This document shows positions 1-7,683 of a DNA stretch of 64,000 nt, piece by piece. Below the pieces are notes generated by a model, which worked only from the letters and a program-made list of their open reading frames with translations, ran no database searches and had not been told where the DNA came from. Positions within the stretch are counted from its first letter, which is position 1, and each line of letters starts with the position of its first letter. The translations under genes were made by a program, and so were the position numbers. The DNA is from JAGOUY01 sp964562155 (lineage in GTDB: Bacteria > Patescibacteriota > Patescibacteriia > 2-12-FULL-60-25), in contig CAZLRU010000001.1 in the NCBI GenBank assembly GCA_964562155.1, forward strand, positions 1 to 64,000, written 5' to 3'.

Positions 1-667
1 CGTTCTCTTTGGCTTTTGCTTGGATGATTTCTTGGTCTACGCCTACATCGAAGGCATCAATAAAAAGACTGCTGTTCCAGAACTGTTGGTAATATTTGGA
101 TGTGCGGGCGTAGAGTTCTTCGAGAGATGAGAGTGTGAAGGTTGTGTTGGGTTGTTGGATGGAGAGATATAGCTCTTCGATGGGGTGGGTTGTTTTTAGA
201 TAGGCTTGATAGAGGGAGTCGTGTTGTTTTGGTTGTGCGTATCTTTGATAAAGGTGTTTGGCCCAGCGTGAAAATGTTTCTTCCGGCCAATACACGTACC
301 CGTAGTCTTTACGCGCATAGAATCTTCCTTCTTCCGCATGTTCTGGGATGCGGGGGACGCCAAATGGGTGACAGGAGGAGATAAGCCAAGGCCAACAGGT
401 TATGGGAATGAGTTCGCCTTCTTGGCGATACCAGACGCGTTTGCTGCCTGCGCTGTTGCTCGTGATGGGAGGAGCGTTCTCGATCATGTCGGCAATACTC
501 CAGCCATAGGTTTTATGGAATGCTTCAAGCGTGGAAAGACGTAGGCCATCGCCTTCCTTATCGTGCATCAGGGTCGTGATGGTATTGCGGTTCAATCCTG
601 TTTCACGAGCTATTTGGAGAACGGATTTTCCCGTTTGACGGAGGAGACTGCCTAACTTGATGAGCAT
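1..667 (-). CDS. XRE-like HTH protein, partial (runs off the left edge)
   Basis: An open frame reads leftward from ATG at 667 and is still open at position 1 (about 222 codons). The N-terminal 55-60 residues look like a Cro/XRE-type helix-turn-helix: residues 14-32 carry the spacing KSVLQIARETGLNRNTITT, followed by a helix with STLEAFHKTYGWSIADMIE. The rest (TYGW, YWPEETFSRWAKHLYQ, YYQQFWNSSLFIDAFDVG) is rich in aromatic residues, and I do not recognise it as a named domain. It may be a ligand or effector domain attached to the DNA-binding head. The region before the start holds alternating TAGGCA repeats that could be its operator. The frame is convincing because it has no stop and a good HTH; the function beyond DNA binding is unknown. 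Confidence 0.7.
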   Translation of the reverse strand, partial: MLIKLGSLLRQTGKSVLQIARETGLNRNTITTLMHDKEGDGLRLSTLEAFHKTYGWSIADMIENAPPITSNSAGSKRVWYRQEGELIPITCWPWLISSCHPFGVPRIPEHAEEGRFYARKDYGYVYWPEETFSRWAKHLYQRYAQPKQHDSLYQAYLKTTHPIEELYLSIQQPNTTFTLSSLEELYARTSKYYQQFWNSSLFIDAFDVGVDQEIIQAKAKEN

Positions 668-690
668 ATTAATAGAAAGTCCACCATAAA

Positions 691-729
691 TAGGCAAAAA
701 TGCCAATATATTGCCTAATAAGATAGGCA
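691..729. promoter_or_regulatory. Alternating TAGGCA repeats, candidate operator
   Basis: TAGGCA occurs at 691-696, TGCCAA at 701-706, TGCCTA at 712-717 and TAGGCA at 724-729. This gives a perfect 6-bp inverted repeat (712-717 with 724-729) and a second partial one, just upstream of the XRE-like gene on the minus strand. Such spacing is typical of autoregulatory HTH operators. The assignment to this regulator is inference. Confidence 0.4.
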
Positions 730-752
730 TTTTCTTGTATAGAAATGGCGAA

Positions 753-800
753 CCCCGCATGGCGAGGTCGCGGATGCGGGGCAGAGGCGACAAGGTCGCC
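753..800 (-). terminator. Two hairpins after the 76-aa gene
   Basis: GGCGAC/GTCGCC (786-791 with 795-800) touches the stop codon of the minus-strand gene at 800-1030. A second perfect 8-bp stem, CCCCGCAT/ATGCGGGG (753-760 with 774-781), follows. The T-run is weak, so termination is likely but not classical. Confidence 0.5.
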
Positions 801-1030
801 TAGTAGCGGTACCTCTCTGTCACCACGATGAGGTGGTCGGAGGCGCTGTGCGCGTTGGGCTCGAGGGGGATCACCTTGACCTCACCTCGTTCGATGCCCG
901 CGCTCTCGAGCGCGGCTCGCTCTACGTCTTTTTGTGCCGATCCTCCTTCCATGCGGCACTTGAAGACCATGTAGGAGCCCGGCTTGCAGACGGCCATGAG
1001 AGGGGTGAGTACGGGGACATTCGTTGACAT
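800..1030 (-). CDS. Small high-GC protein of unknown function (76 aa)
   Basis: A 76-residue protein that I do not recognise. It starts MSTNVPVLTPLMAVCKPGSY and ends in VVTERYRY, with one short acidic helix-like middle and no membrane segment. Unlike most genes here it has a clear ribosome site, AGGAGA placed 6 nt before the ATG, which decides the start. Two consensus-like promoters lie upstream (1152-1180 and 1105-1133), giving a long leader, and hairpins follow the stop. It stands alone between the XRE-like gene and the first glycosyltransferase. The unit looks genuine and well expressed; the function is unknown. Confidence 0.6.
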   Translation of the reverse strand: MSTNVPVLTPLMAVCKPGSYMVFKCRMEGGSAQKDVERAALESAGIERGEVKVIPLEPNAHSASDHLIVVTERYRY

Positions 1031-1104
1031 TCGGCTTCTCCTGAGAGGTGTTTATTCGAGGCTTGAGTGACCTTGGTGTGCGGTTCACTTCCTCCAAAAA
1101 GGCT

Positions 1105-1133
1105 TGAATAAGAGCTTTTTTGGCGAAAGTCAA
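1105..1133 (-). promoter_or_regulatory. Proximal sigma70-like promoter of the 76-aa gene
   Basis: On the minus strand, TTGACT, a 17-nt spacer and TATTCA. It is tandem to the promoter at 1152-1180. Confidence 0.5.
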
Positions 1134-1151
1134 TATACGAATAACCATAAT

Positions 1152-1180
1152 ATAATATAACAAATGTAGGGTTTTGTCAA
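1152..1180 (-). promoter_or_regulatory. Distal sigma70 promoter of the 76-aa gene
   Basis: On the minus strand, TTGACA, a 17-nt spacer and TATTAT, nearly full consensus. Transcription would start near 1145 and leave a leader of about 115 nt before the ATG at 1030. Confidence 0.65.
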
Positions 1181-1233
1181 TCATCCTTACCTATTCTCGA
1201 TACTCCGTACTCCATGCTGTATACTCCCTTATT

Positions 1234-2385
1234 ATGGTCATTGGCATTGAAGCATCGCGGGCGAATCGGCCGCAGAAGACGGGGGTTGAGTGGTATGGCT
1301 ACCACATGATTCAGCATTTGAAGCGCTTGCCGGAGGCGGAGGATCACTCTTGGTTGTTGTATGGAAATACGCCGCTTACGCATGGATTGGAGATTGGTTC
1401 GCCGGCATGGCACGAGGTGTCGTTATCTTGGCCGCCTAAGTATTTGTGGACCCAAGGGTGCTTGTCGCTTGAGATGAATCGTCGACCACCAGATGTGTTG
1501 TATGTGCCTTCCCATGTGTTGCCACGGGTGATTCCGAAGCGGACGGTGGTGGTGGTTCACGATGTTGGGTTTCGACGACTGCCGGAACTCTATAAACCGA
1601 TTCAACGCGCCTATCATGAGTGGACGACGCGCGATATTGTGAAGCGCGCTTCACGGATTTTGACCGTGTCGGAATTTTCTAAGCAGGAAATTATTGAAAC
1701 GTTTAAGGCGTCTCCCGATCAGATTCAGGTGATTTATCCTGGGATTGATCATGATCGGTACTATCGTCGTAGTGCTTCTGAGATTGAGTCGGTTCTTGAG
1801 CGTTTTCAGATTCCTAAGCCGTTCTTTCTATACATTGGTCGAATTGAATTAAAGAAAAATGTCGGACTGATTGTACGCGCCTTCGAGAAGATTGTGTTGG
1901 AAGCGTTTGAAAAATTTAAAGATCGTCGCGGCGTTGGGGATCCGTTTCGGTTGGTCCTGGCCGGTCAGCCGGGACTTGGATATGAGGAGCTCAAGCGCTT
2001 TATCAACAAGAGCCCTATTCGTGAGATGGTGCATGTCCTTGGATATATCAACGAAGAAGAAAAAACGGCTTTACTGTCTTCCGCGGCGGCGCTCATTCAT
2101 CCTGCGTGGTACGAGGGATTTGGGATTACGATCGTGGAAGCGATGGCGACGGGATGTCCGGTTGTTTGTTCAAAGGTTGGGTCGTTACCGGAAGTGGCTG
2201 GAAGTGATCATGTGCTCTGGTTTGATCCAGCGAATGTCTATGACTTGGTTAAGCAAATGTCGACCGTTTTGCACCCGGATACGGTTCAGTTAAGGCGCGC
2301 CGAGGCAGCCATGGAGTGGAGTCGGCGTTATACCTGGGAGCAGGCGGCCAGACAGACGTTTAGCGTGCTTACGGACTGGAGTTAG
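1234..2385 (+). CDS. GT4-family glycosyltransferase
   Basis: A 383-aa GT-B fold glycosyltransferase of family GT4 (Glycos_transf_1), which transfers a sugar from a nucleotide-sugar to a surface glycan or lipid carrier at the cytoplasmic face. The N-terminus MVIGIEASRANRPQKTGVEW matches the first strand and loop of this family. The C-terminal donor domain has LYIGRIELKKN and the E-x7-E motif in YEGFGITIVEAMATGCPVV. The frame is open from 1174, but the ATG at 1234 is preferred: family homology begins there and a TATACT box sits 8 nt before it. It opens a block with further glycosyltransferases. Donor and acceptor cannot be told from sequence. Confidence 0.9.
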   Translation: MVIGIEASRANRPQKTGVEWYGYHMIQHLKRLPEAEDHSWLLYGNTPLTHGLEIGSPAWHEVSLSWPPKYLWTQGCLSLEMNRRPPDVLYVPSHVLPRVIPKRTVVVVHDVGFRRLPELYKPIQRAYHEWTTRDIVKRASRILTVSEFSKQEIIETFKASPDQIQVIYPGIDHDRYYRRSASEIESVLERFQIPKPFFLYIGRIELKKNVGLIVRAFEKIVLEAFEKFKDRRGVGDPFRLVLAGQPGLGYEELKRFINKSPIREMVHVLGYINEEEKTALLSSAAALIHPAWYEGFGITIVEAMATGCPVVCSKVGSLPEVAGSDHVLWFDPANVYDLVKQMSTVLHPDTVQLRRAEAAMEWSRRYTWEQAARQTFSVLTDWS

Positions 2386-2404
2386 AGAAAATGAATTAGG
2401 CGAT

Positions 2405-2592
2405 GGGCTTCGCAGTGGATCGGATGCGTTTGATGCTTATTCGTTGCCTTACGGGTCCTGCCACTGCGGCACCCTGAAATGCTCGCCGCCAATCACTCGG
2501 GGAGGCGGATTGCGCGTTTCAGGGAACCCGCCTCCGTGTCACCCGTGCGGGTTTGTAAGGAGTATCAAACACATCCGATCCACTGCGAGCCC
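2405..2592. repeat. Long imperfect inverted repeat with nested stems
   Basis: Left arm 2405-2434 and right arm 2564-2592 are reverse complements except for one bulged base and one mismatch. Nested inside are CCCTGAAA (2472-2479) with TTTCAGGG (2517-2524), and CCTTAC with GTAAGG. No T-run follows the right arm, so this is not a simple terminator. It fills the gap between the GT4 and the TrmB-like gene. It could be a palindromic mobile remnant or a structured RNA. Confidence 0.7.
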
Positions 2593-2631
2593 TAGATGGG
2601 GGAGGGAGGGGAAGGTATACTTCTTTTTATT

Positions 2632-3393
2632 ATGTTAGATACCTTACGGTCGCACCTTGGGTCGGCTGGATTGTCGGATAAGGAGGCGAATATTTATTTG
2701 GCGTTATTACAGAAGGGATCGGCGACGCCGCAAATTTTGGCGGAACAGACAAAGGTAAATCGGTCGACCGCGTATTTAGCGCTTGCTTCTTTGCAGAAAC
2801 GGGGGCTCGTTTCCTCCGTTGAGACTCAGGGTAAGCAGTGTTTTGTGGCGGAGCCACCGGATCGGTTGACTCGGATTGTGGATGAGGCGGTGCGAAAAGT
2901 TGAGGAGGGTCGTACGAAAATTTTAGAGGCGTTGCCATCACTTACAGCTTTGTTCCAGGTAGCGGATCCTTCCCCGAGGGTTCGATTTTTTGAAGGGGCT
3001 GAAGCATTGCAAGCCGCGCGTGAAGAGATTTGGGCAACGCGTGCACCTATTTGTGAAATTTTTGCGTTAGATGAGGATTTGCTTAGGGTGGCGGCCATCA
3101 AGCAAGCCGAACGCGTGAAAATGACCCAACATATTCGAGGCGGTCGTGCGCTCGTAGCGATGAAGCCGGGACTTGAGCTTCCTCCGCGAGATCCTGAATC
3201 GTATGAGATACGTTTGTTGGATTACCATCGCTATCCGTTTCGTGGATCGTTGTTTGTAGCGGGTCCCAAAATGTGCGTCATTACTTCTCATGCTGAAGGG
3301 ATGGGGCTTATGGTGAATAATCCTGAACTGATAGCTGTGTTTCAGGCGTTGTTTGAAAGTGCGTGGTTAACGGCTAAGCCGCATGTATATTGA
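2632..3393 (+). CDS. TrmB-family transcriptional regulator
   Basis: A 253-aa protein with an N-terminal winged helix-turn-helix (about residues 5-75: GLSDKEANIYLALLQKG, then NRSTAYLALASLQKRGLV) typical of TrmB/sugar-responsive regulators, followed by a linker helix and a C-terminal sensor-like domain. TrmB proteins bind operators and respond to small molecules, often sugars; the ligand here is unknown. The ATG at 2632 is chosen over the upstream in-frame start because the HTH begins at once and a TATACT box lies 10 nt before it. Its position in a glycan block suggests, but does not prove, control of surface sugar genes. Confidence 0.8.
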   Translation: MLDTLRSHLGSAGLSDKEANIYLALLQKGSATPQILAEQTKVNRSTAYLALASLQKRGLVSSVETQGKQCFVAEPPDRLTRIVDEAVRKVEEGRTKILEALPSLTALFQVADPSPRVRFFEGAEALQAAREEIWATRAPICEIFALDEDLLRVAAIKQAERVKMTQHIRGGRALVAMKPGLELPPRDPESYEIRLLDYHRYPFRGSLFVAGPKMCVITSHAEGMGLMVNNPELIAVFQALFESAWLTAKPHVY

Positions 3394-3400
3394 ATTTAAG

Positions 3401-3431
3401 ACGTGACGCTGCCAGGAGTGGAGCGTCACGT
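3401..3431 (+). terminator. Perfect 10-bp hairpin after the TrmB-like gene
   Basis: ACGTGACGCT (3401-3410) pairs with AGCGTCACGT (3422-3431) across an 11-nt loop. There is no T-run, so termination strength is uncertain. Confidence 0.45.
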
Positions 3432-3439
3432 ATGCTAAG

Positions 3440-3700
3440 AATCCCTTCCGTCATTTTTTATGCTACCCACCACTTCCGCAATGCGCGATGGGGCGCAGAA
3501 AATAGTGACGGCACACGAGCGGGATGACGCTTCTCGACTGGACCTTCATCAGAGGGTCTCTTTCCCAACAGCCAGGGAAATGGGGTCGGATTGGCCGAAG
3601 TAAGCCTGGGGTGTGAACCCTCCCTTGGGGAGCGCGGTTGGTGCGCCAGCTTCTTCGTCTTGAGGTGATTGAGGGGGATTTCTCCCTTGGCGTTGATTTA
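3440..3700. other. Gene-free stretch with many short stems
   Basis: The gap 3394-3849 holds no credible ORF on either strand. It contains several stems: CCGTCA with TGACGG enclosing about 3449-3517, TTTCCC (3561-3566) with GGGAAA (3575-3580), and GCGC (3632-3635) with GCGC (3643-3646). I looked for RNase P, tmRNA and SRP RNA core motifs and did not find them. It may be an untranslated or small-RNA region. From about 3700 to 3836 I see nothing. Confidence 0.3.
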
Positions 3701-3849
3701 TAAGCGATGGGCAGTTATTTTCCATCGACTCATTTATATCGCCCTACTCACAGCCACCGCCGCCAAGTCGTCCCGTCATCCTTTCGTGCGCGGAGCATTT
3801 TCTCACTCTATCTACATCTCTTCAAGAGAGCTGTGCTATTCTACTCATC

Positions 3850-5298
3850 ATGAGTTGGCCCCGAGTTCCTTCTTCTTGGCTTACGATGAGTTGGGCGGTC
3901 TTTTTATTGTTGATCGTCCTTGCGTTTTTGGTTGTGTCCGGATTTTCGCTCACGATCGGACTTGCTTTGGGTTTTGGTATTGCTTTGTTGTGTGTGTGGC
4001 AGTTTCCGTTTGGGAGCTTGTATGTTGCCTTTTGCAGCTTGTTGCTTAGCGGTATCATCGTGCCTATTTCCACGGGAACTCTCCAGTTTGGAGAGCGAGC
4101 ATTTGGAACGGCGATCGAGGTCTCTTTGGGCGAGTTGGTGACGGCCGTCGTTATCATTGGATGGGCTCTGCGGTTGCTTGTGGTTCATGCTTCAGATAAG
4201 CGCGCGTCTGCTCGACCTTGGTTGCCCTTGTCTTTGGGATTTGCCGCGATTGTCGGGGCGCATCTTCTGTCTGCGTTTTCTCCTGCATTGCCCGACCCGG
4301 TTCTGGTTGTTAAATACACGTTGCGGCCCGTTCTCTTTGTTTACTTGGCGGCCGTGGCGTTGCCGGCGAATTTCGTGCGTTCGTGGCGGCGTATGGATGA
4401 AGCGTGTTTTGCTCTGATTGCCCTTGCGGGCTGGTTTGCTCTTGATGGGTTGCGTTCACTTTTTGTCTTTGGTGGAGATGCGCTTGGTTTGTATCGAGCT
4501 CATCCCCTCACGTTGTTTGGGTACAATCCATTAGGAGGTAATCATCATGCGTTGGCTGAGCTTATGGTTCTTGTCGCTCCGCTTGCGTTTGCGTTGGCTG
4601 AGCGCACGATGGAAGCGGGGCTGCGCAGGTGGTACCAGGCGGTGGGTATTCTGTTTTGGGCGGTTGCTCTACTTACGTTTGCGCGCGCGGCTTGGTTCGT
4701 GGTTGGTATTGAAGTTTTGTTTTTTGGGTTGTTTCTTTGGCGCGATTGGGTGCGGACACATATACGCTCACTTATCTCTGGCTTCATTATTCTCGTACCG
4801 GTTATCGCTTATATGGTCTGGTTTTCGTTGGGAGCGGGGGTGGCTGATTCAACGGCGGCTCGGAGTCTATTGCTTGACGTTGCGTGGGATTTCTTTCGTC
4901 ACAGTCCACTTGTAGGAGTGGGAGCCGGTACGTTTCCTGAACGTTTAGCGCATGTGTGGGCGTTTACGGTTGAGTTTGGGGCGGCCGAAGATGCTCATGG
5001 AATGTGGCAAAAACTTGCCTCGGAGACTGGTGTATTGGGACTCGCTGCTCTGTTGTATACCTTTTGGTCGTTGGGTCAGCTTATTCGTGGTCAGTGGCGT
5101 CGCATTGGTTTAACGAGTGCTGAGCGGCGTTGGTTTGTGTGCATGAGTGTAAGTGTTTTGGGCGCGTTAATGTATCAATTTTTTAGCACGTCGCTCTGGT
5201 CGCCACGTGTGTGGATTTCGGTTGGGTTGTTGTGTGCGGGTATGCGTTTGTTGCAAACAAATGTGGCTCGTCGAGACCCGGATTTTCTACGCCCATGA
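3850..5298 (+). CDS. O-antigen ligase/Wzy-like polytopic membrane protein
   Basis: A 482-aa polytopic membrane protein with about ten to twelve hydrophobic segments. The Wzy_C/O-antigen-ligase core is visible as YNPLGGNHHALAELM (about residues 225-240) and, after a long external loop, HSPLVGVGAGTF and DAHGMWQKLASETGVLG. These enzymes join or polymerise glycan units on the outer face of the membrane. The start is supported by a TATTCT box ending 7 nt before the ATG. It overlaps the next glycosyltransferase by 4 nt (ATGA), so the two are co-translated. Ligase and polymerase cannot be distinguished here. Confidence 0.85.
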   Translation: MSWPRVPSSWLTMSWAVFLLLIVLAFLVVSGFSLTIGLALGFGIALLCVWQFPFGSLYVAFCSLLLSGIIVPISTGTLQFGERAFGTAIEVSLGELVTAVVIIGWALRLLVVHASDKRASARPWLPLSLGFAAIVGAHLLSAFSPALPDPVLVVKYTLRPVLFVYLAAVALPANFVRSWRRMDEACFALIALAGWFALDGLRSLFVFGGDALGLYRAHPLTLFGYNPLGGNHHALAELMVLVAPLAFALAERTMEAGLRRWYQAVGILFWAVALLTFARAAWFVVGIEVLFFGLFLWRDWVRTHIRSLISGFIILVPVIAYMVWFSLGAGVADSTAARSLLLDVAWDFFRHSPLVGVGAGTFPERLAHVWAFTVEFGAAEDAHGMWQKLASETGVLGLAALLYTFWSLGQLIRGQWRRIGLTSAERRWFVCMSVSVLGALMYQFFSTSLWSPRVWISVGLLCAGMRLLQTNVARRDPDFLRP

Positions 5299-6377
5299 AC
5301 CATCCTCTTGTGACCCACGTATTGTGGAGCCTCCATCGTGGAGGCGCCGAGCGCATGGTATTTGCTTTGGCTAAACGATTGCCCGCGCATGGGTTTCGGG
5401 TTCGTGTGGTGGCGGCAGGTGGAGGTGGGGTGATGGCAGCGGATTTTCATGAAGCCGGGATTCCTTTGGTGATTGGACCAGAAACACGTGTTTGGCAACG
5501 TCGACAGACGATTGAGTTTCTTCGTCGTGACCTTCGTGCCCACTGGCCGGGTATTTTACATACGCATTTAGGCGGAGATGTTTGGGCGGGTTTTGTGGCT
5601 CGTCGAGAAGGTATTCATCCTTGGATATCGACTGTTCATGACATTCAATCCGTCGGTGGGATCAAGGGATGGATGAGGGGGGCGGCCTTACGTTCTGCTG
5701 ACCGGGTTGTGTGTATCTCTGAGACGGTGCGCGCGTTTGTGGAGCGGGAGTATCGAAGAACGGATGACATGGATGTCATTCGGTTGGGAGTTGATCTTGG
5801 AAGTGTTGACCTAGGTGTGAGTATGAGGCCGGAGAAGAGGTTGCAGCGTTTTGTGGTCATCGGACGTTTGGTTGTTGGTAAGCGTGTTGATGTTCTGATT
5901 GCGGCTTTGAGTGAGATTAAGGAGCCTTGGCATTTGGATATTGTTGGGGATGGGCCAGAGCGCGGTCGCCTTGAAGCTATGGTTAAGAGGTTGCGTTTGC
6001 AGCCTCGAGTACGGTTTGTGGGATCGGTGCCTGATGTTGGAGTGTATCTTTCTCAGGCGGAAGTGTGTTTGTTTGCTTCTCGTGAAGAAGGGCAGGGAAT
6101 GGTGGTATTGGAAGCTGTTGCACGAGGTGTTCCCGTGATCGCGAGCGATCTCCCCGTTGTTCGGGAATTGTTTAACGAACAATCCCTCGTGCTTGTTCCT
6201 GTATCTGCGCCTGCACTTGTCTGGACGCGCCTGATTCAAGAAACTATGTATGATCCACAGGCGGCTTATACGCGAGCCCGTGCCGCTCGTGCTATCGTGC
6301 AGACGCATTCTTCTGTTGAGCGGATGGTTGAGGAGTATGTCGAGCTCTATCGACGATTGCTTTCTAAAAAGACCTAG
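5295..6377 (+). CDS. GT4-family glycosyltransferase
   Basis: A 360-aa GT-B enzyme. The N-terminus has HVLWSLHRGGAERMVFALA, the GGAE-type acceptor-domain loop. The C-terminus has VVIGRLVVGKRVDVLI and EEGQGMVVLEAVARGVPVIA, the E-x7-E region that binds the nucleotide-sugar. The start at 5295 overlaps the stop of the O-antigen-ligase-like gene, which sets the reading start despite an open frame back to 5211. Together with its upstream partner it points to assembly and polymerisation of a surface polysaccharide. Confidence 0.9.
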   Translation: MNHPLVTHVLWSLHRGGAERMVFALAKRLPAHGFRVRVVAAGGGGVMAADFHEAGIPLVIGPETRVWQRRQTIEFLRRDLRAHWPGILHTHLGGDVWAGFVARREGIHPWISTVHDIQSVGGIKGWMRGAALRSADRVVCISETVRAFVEREYRRTDDMDVIRLGVDLGSVDLGVSMRPEKRLQRFVVIGRLVVGKRVDVLIAALSEIKEPWHLDIVGDGPERGRLEAMVKRLRLQPRVRFVGSVPDVGVYLSQAEVCLFASREEGQGMVVLEAVARGVPVIASDLPVVRELFNEQSLVLVPVSAPALVWTRLIQETMYDPQAAYTRARAARAIVQTHSSVERMVEEYVELYRRLLSKKT

Positions 6378-6404
6378 GAATGTGAGGGATGCTGAATCAT
6401 TTGT

Positions 6405-7646
6405 ATGCGTATTCTTCATATAAATAAATATTTTGATCTCCATGATGGGGTTGATATTTATTTACATCAGGTCATGCAGCGTCAGGAGGCATTGGGTCAT
6501 GAAGTTCATGTGTTATCTACAAGGGACGCGAAGAATATTGCTACCCCTGATGCCAAGTATTTTGTTCCGCGTTTTGATTTAAGCCGTTCGGATGGATTGG
6601 TTGAGGATATCGAAAAGGCAAAGAGGTATTTATGGAATAAACAGGCGCAGACTTCGCTTAAGGAGATGATCCGTGACATGCGTCCGGATGTCATTCATGT
6701 ACATAATATTTATCACCATCTCTCGACATCTATTTTAGCGCCGATCCGTGAAGCTGGTATTCCCTGTGTTCAGACATTGCATGATTACAAGTTAGCCTGT
6801 CCAAACTATCGGATGTTTACGGAGGGTTCGGTGTGTGAGCGATGTAAGGGCGGGAATTACCTGGAGGCTGTTAAGCATCGATGTTTGGCGGCGGGGTTTG
6901 TGCCAAATGTGCTAGCCGCTCTTGAGATGGGTATGACAAAGGCTCGGCAATCGTACGAAAGAACCGTGCGTCTATTTTTATGTCCTTCACGCTTCATGCT
7001 TGAGAAGATGCAGGATTGGGGTGAGCCGATCGGTAAGATGCGATATTTGCCGAACCCGGTAACGCTGCCGAGTGTTGCCGTGCCTCGGGGAGGGGGGTAT
7101 TTGTTGTACGCGGGACGATTAGCTGTTGAAAAGGGTTTGGTTTCGTTTTTAGAGGCGGCTATCAAGATTCCCGAGTTATCTATCAAGATTGCCGGTCATG
7201 GACCGGAAGAGGAGCGACTAAAATCGTTGGTTCGCGCACAAGGAGCAACGCATATTGAGTTTGTAGGTTTTCAAACGGGAGAAGCGCTGATGCAGTTGCG
7301 TTCGCGTGCAGAGGCGTTGTTATCCCCCTCGATCTGGTATGAAAACGCCTCACTCTCAATCTTGGAAGGGATGGCGGATGGACTTCCATGTCTTGCGACG
7401 AGGATTGGGGGGAGTCCTGAGTTGGTTGAGGAGGGGGTGACCGGTTTTTTGACTAAGCCCGGAGACGCGGGGGATTGGGTGCGCGTTTTACGACGATTCC
7501 AGGCGTTGTCGACGGAGGCACGAGCAAGAATGGGTGAGGCGGCTCGTGAGCGGGTGAAAGAGCGATTTTTATGGTCGACACATTTGGAGCGTTTGCACCA
7601 CCTCTATCAAGAGGCGGGTGCCGAAGATCGGTCACCGCATCCTTGA
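6405..7646 (+). CDS. GT4-family glycosyltransferase with Cys cluster
   Basis: A 413-aa GT4 enzyme starting MRILHINKYFDLHDGVDIYL. Around residues 146-165 it carries a cysteine cluster, CERCKGG followed by KHRC, seen in a subgroup of GT4 enzymes; CPNYRMF lies just before. The donor domain has LLYAGRLAVEKGLVSFLEA and WYENASLSILEGMA, a variant of the E-x7-E motif. It follows the previous glycosyltransferase by 27 nt. Its role in glycan assembly is inferred from its neighbours. Confidence 0.88.
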   Translation: MRILHINKYFDLHDGVDIYLHQVMQRQEALGHEVHVLSTRDAKNIATPDAKYFVPRFDLSRSDGLVEDIEKAKRYLWNKQAQTSLKEMIRDMRPDVIHVHNIYHHLSTSILAPIREAGIPCVQTLHDYKLACPNYRMFTEGSVCERCKGGNYLEAVKHRCLAAGFVPNVLAALEMGMTKARQSYERTVRLFLCPSRFMLEKMQDWGEPIGKMRYLPNPVTLPSVAVPRGGGYLLYAGRLAVEKGLVSFLEAAIKIPELSIKIAGHGPEEERLKSLVRAQGATHIEFVGFQTGEALMQLRSRAEALLSPSIWYENASLSILEGMADGLPCLATRIGGSPELVEEGVTGFLTKPGDAGDWVRVLRRFQALSTEARARMGEAARERVKERFLWSTHLERLHHLYQEAGAEDRSPHP

Positions 7647-7683
7647 TTTTTTTGGTTATTTCCGCTATATTTTTTCGTTAATT

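Noticed and set aside
3394..3849. Possible RNase P RNA or tmRNA
   Set aside because: A CAGAAAATA stretch and several stems drew attention, but the conserved core elements and the tRNA-like end are missing.
5811..6443. 210-codon minus-strand frame within two GT4 genes
   Set aside because: Antisense to conserved glycosyltransferase domains; no start signals.
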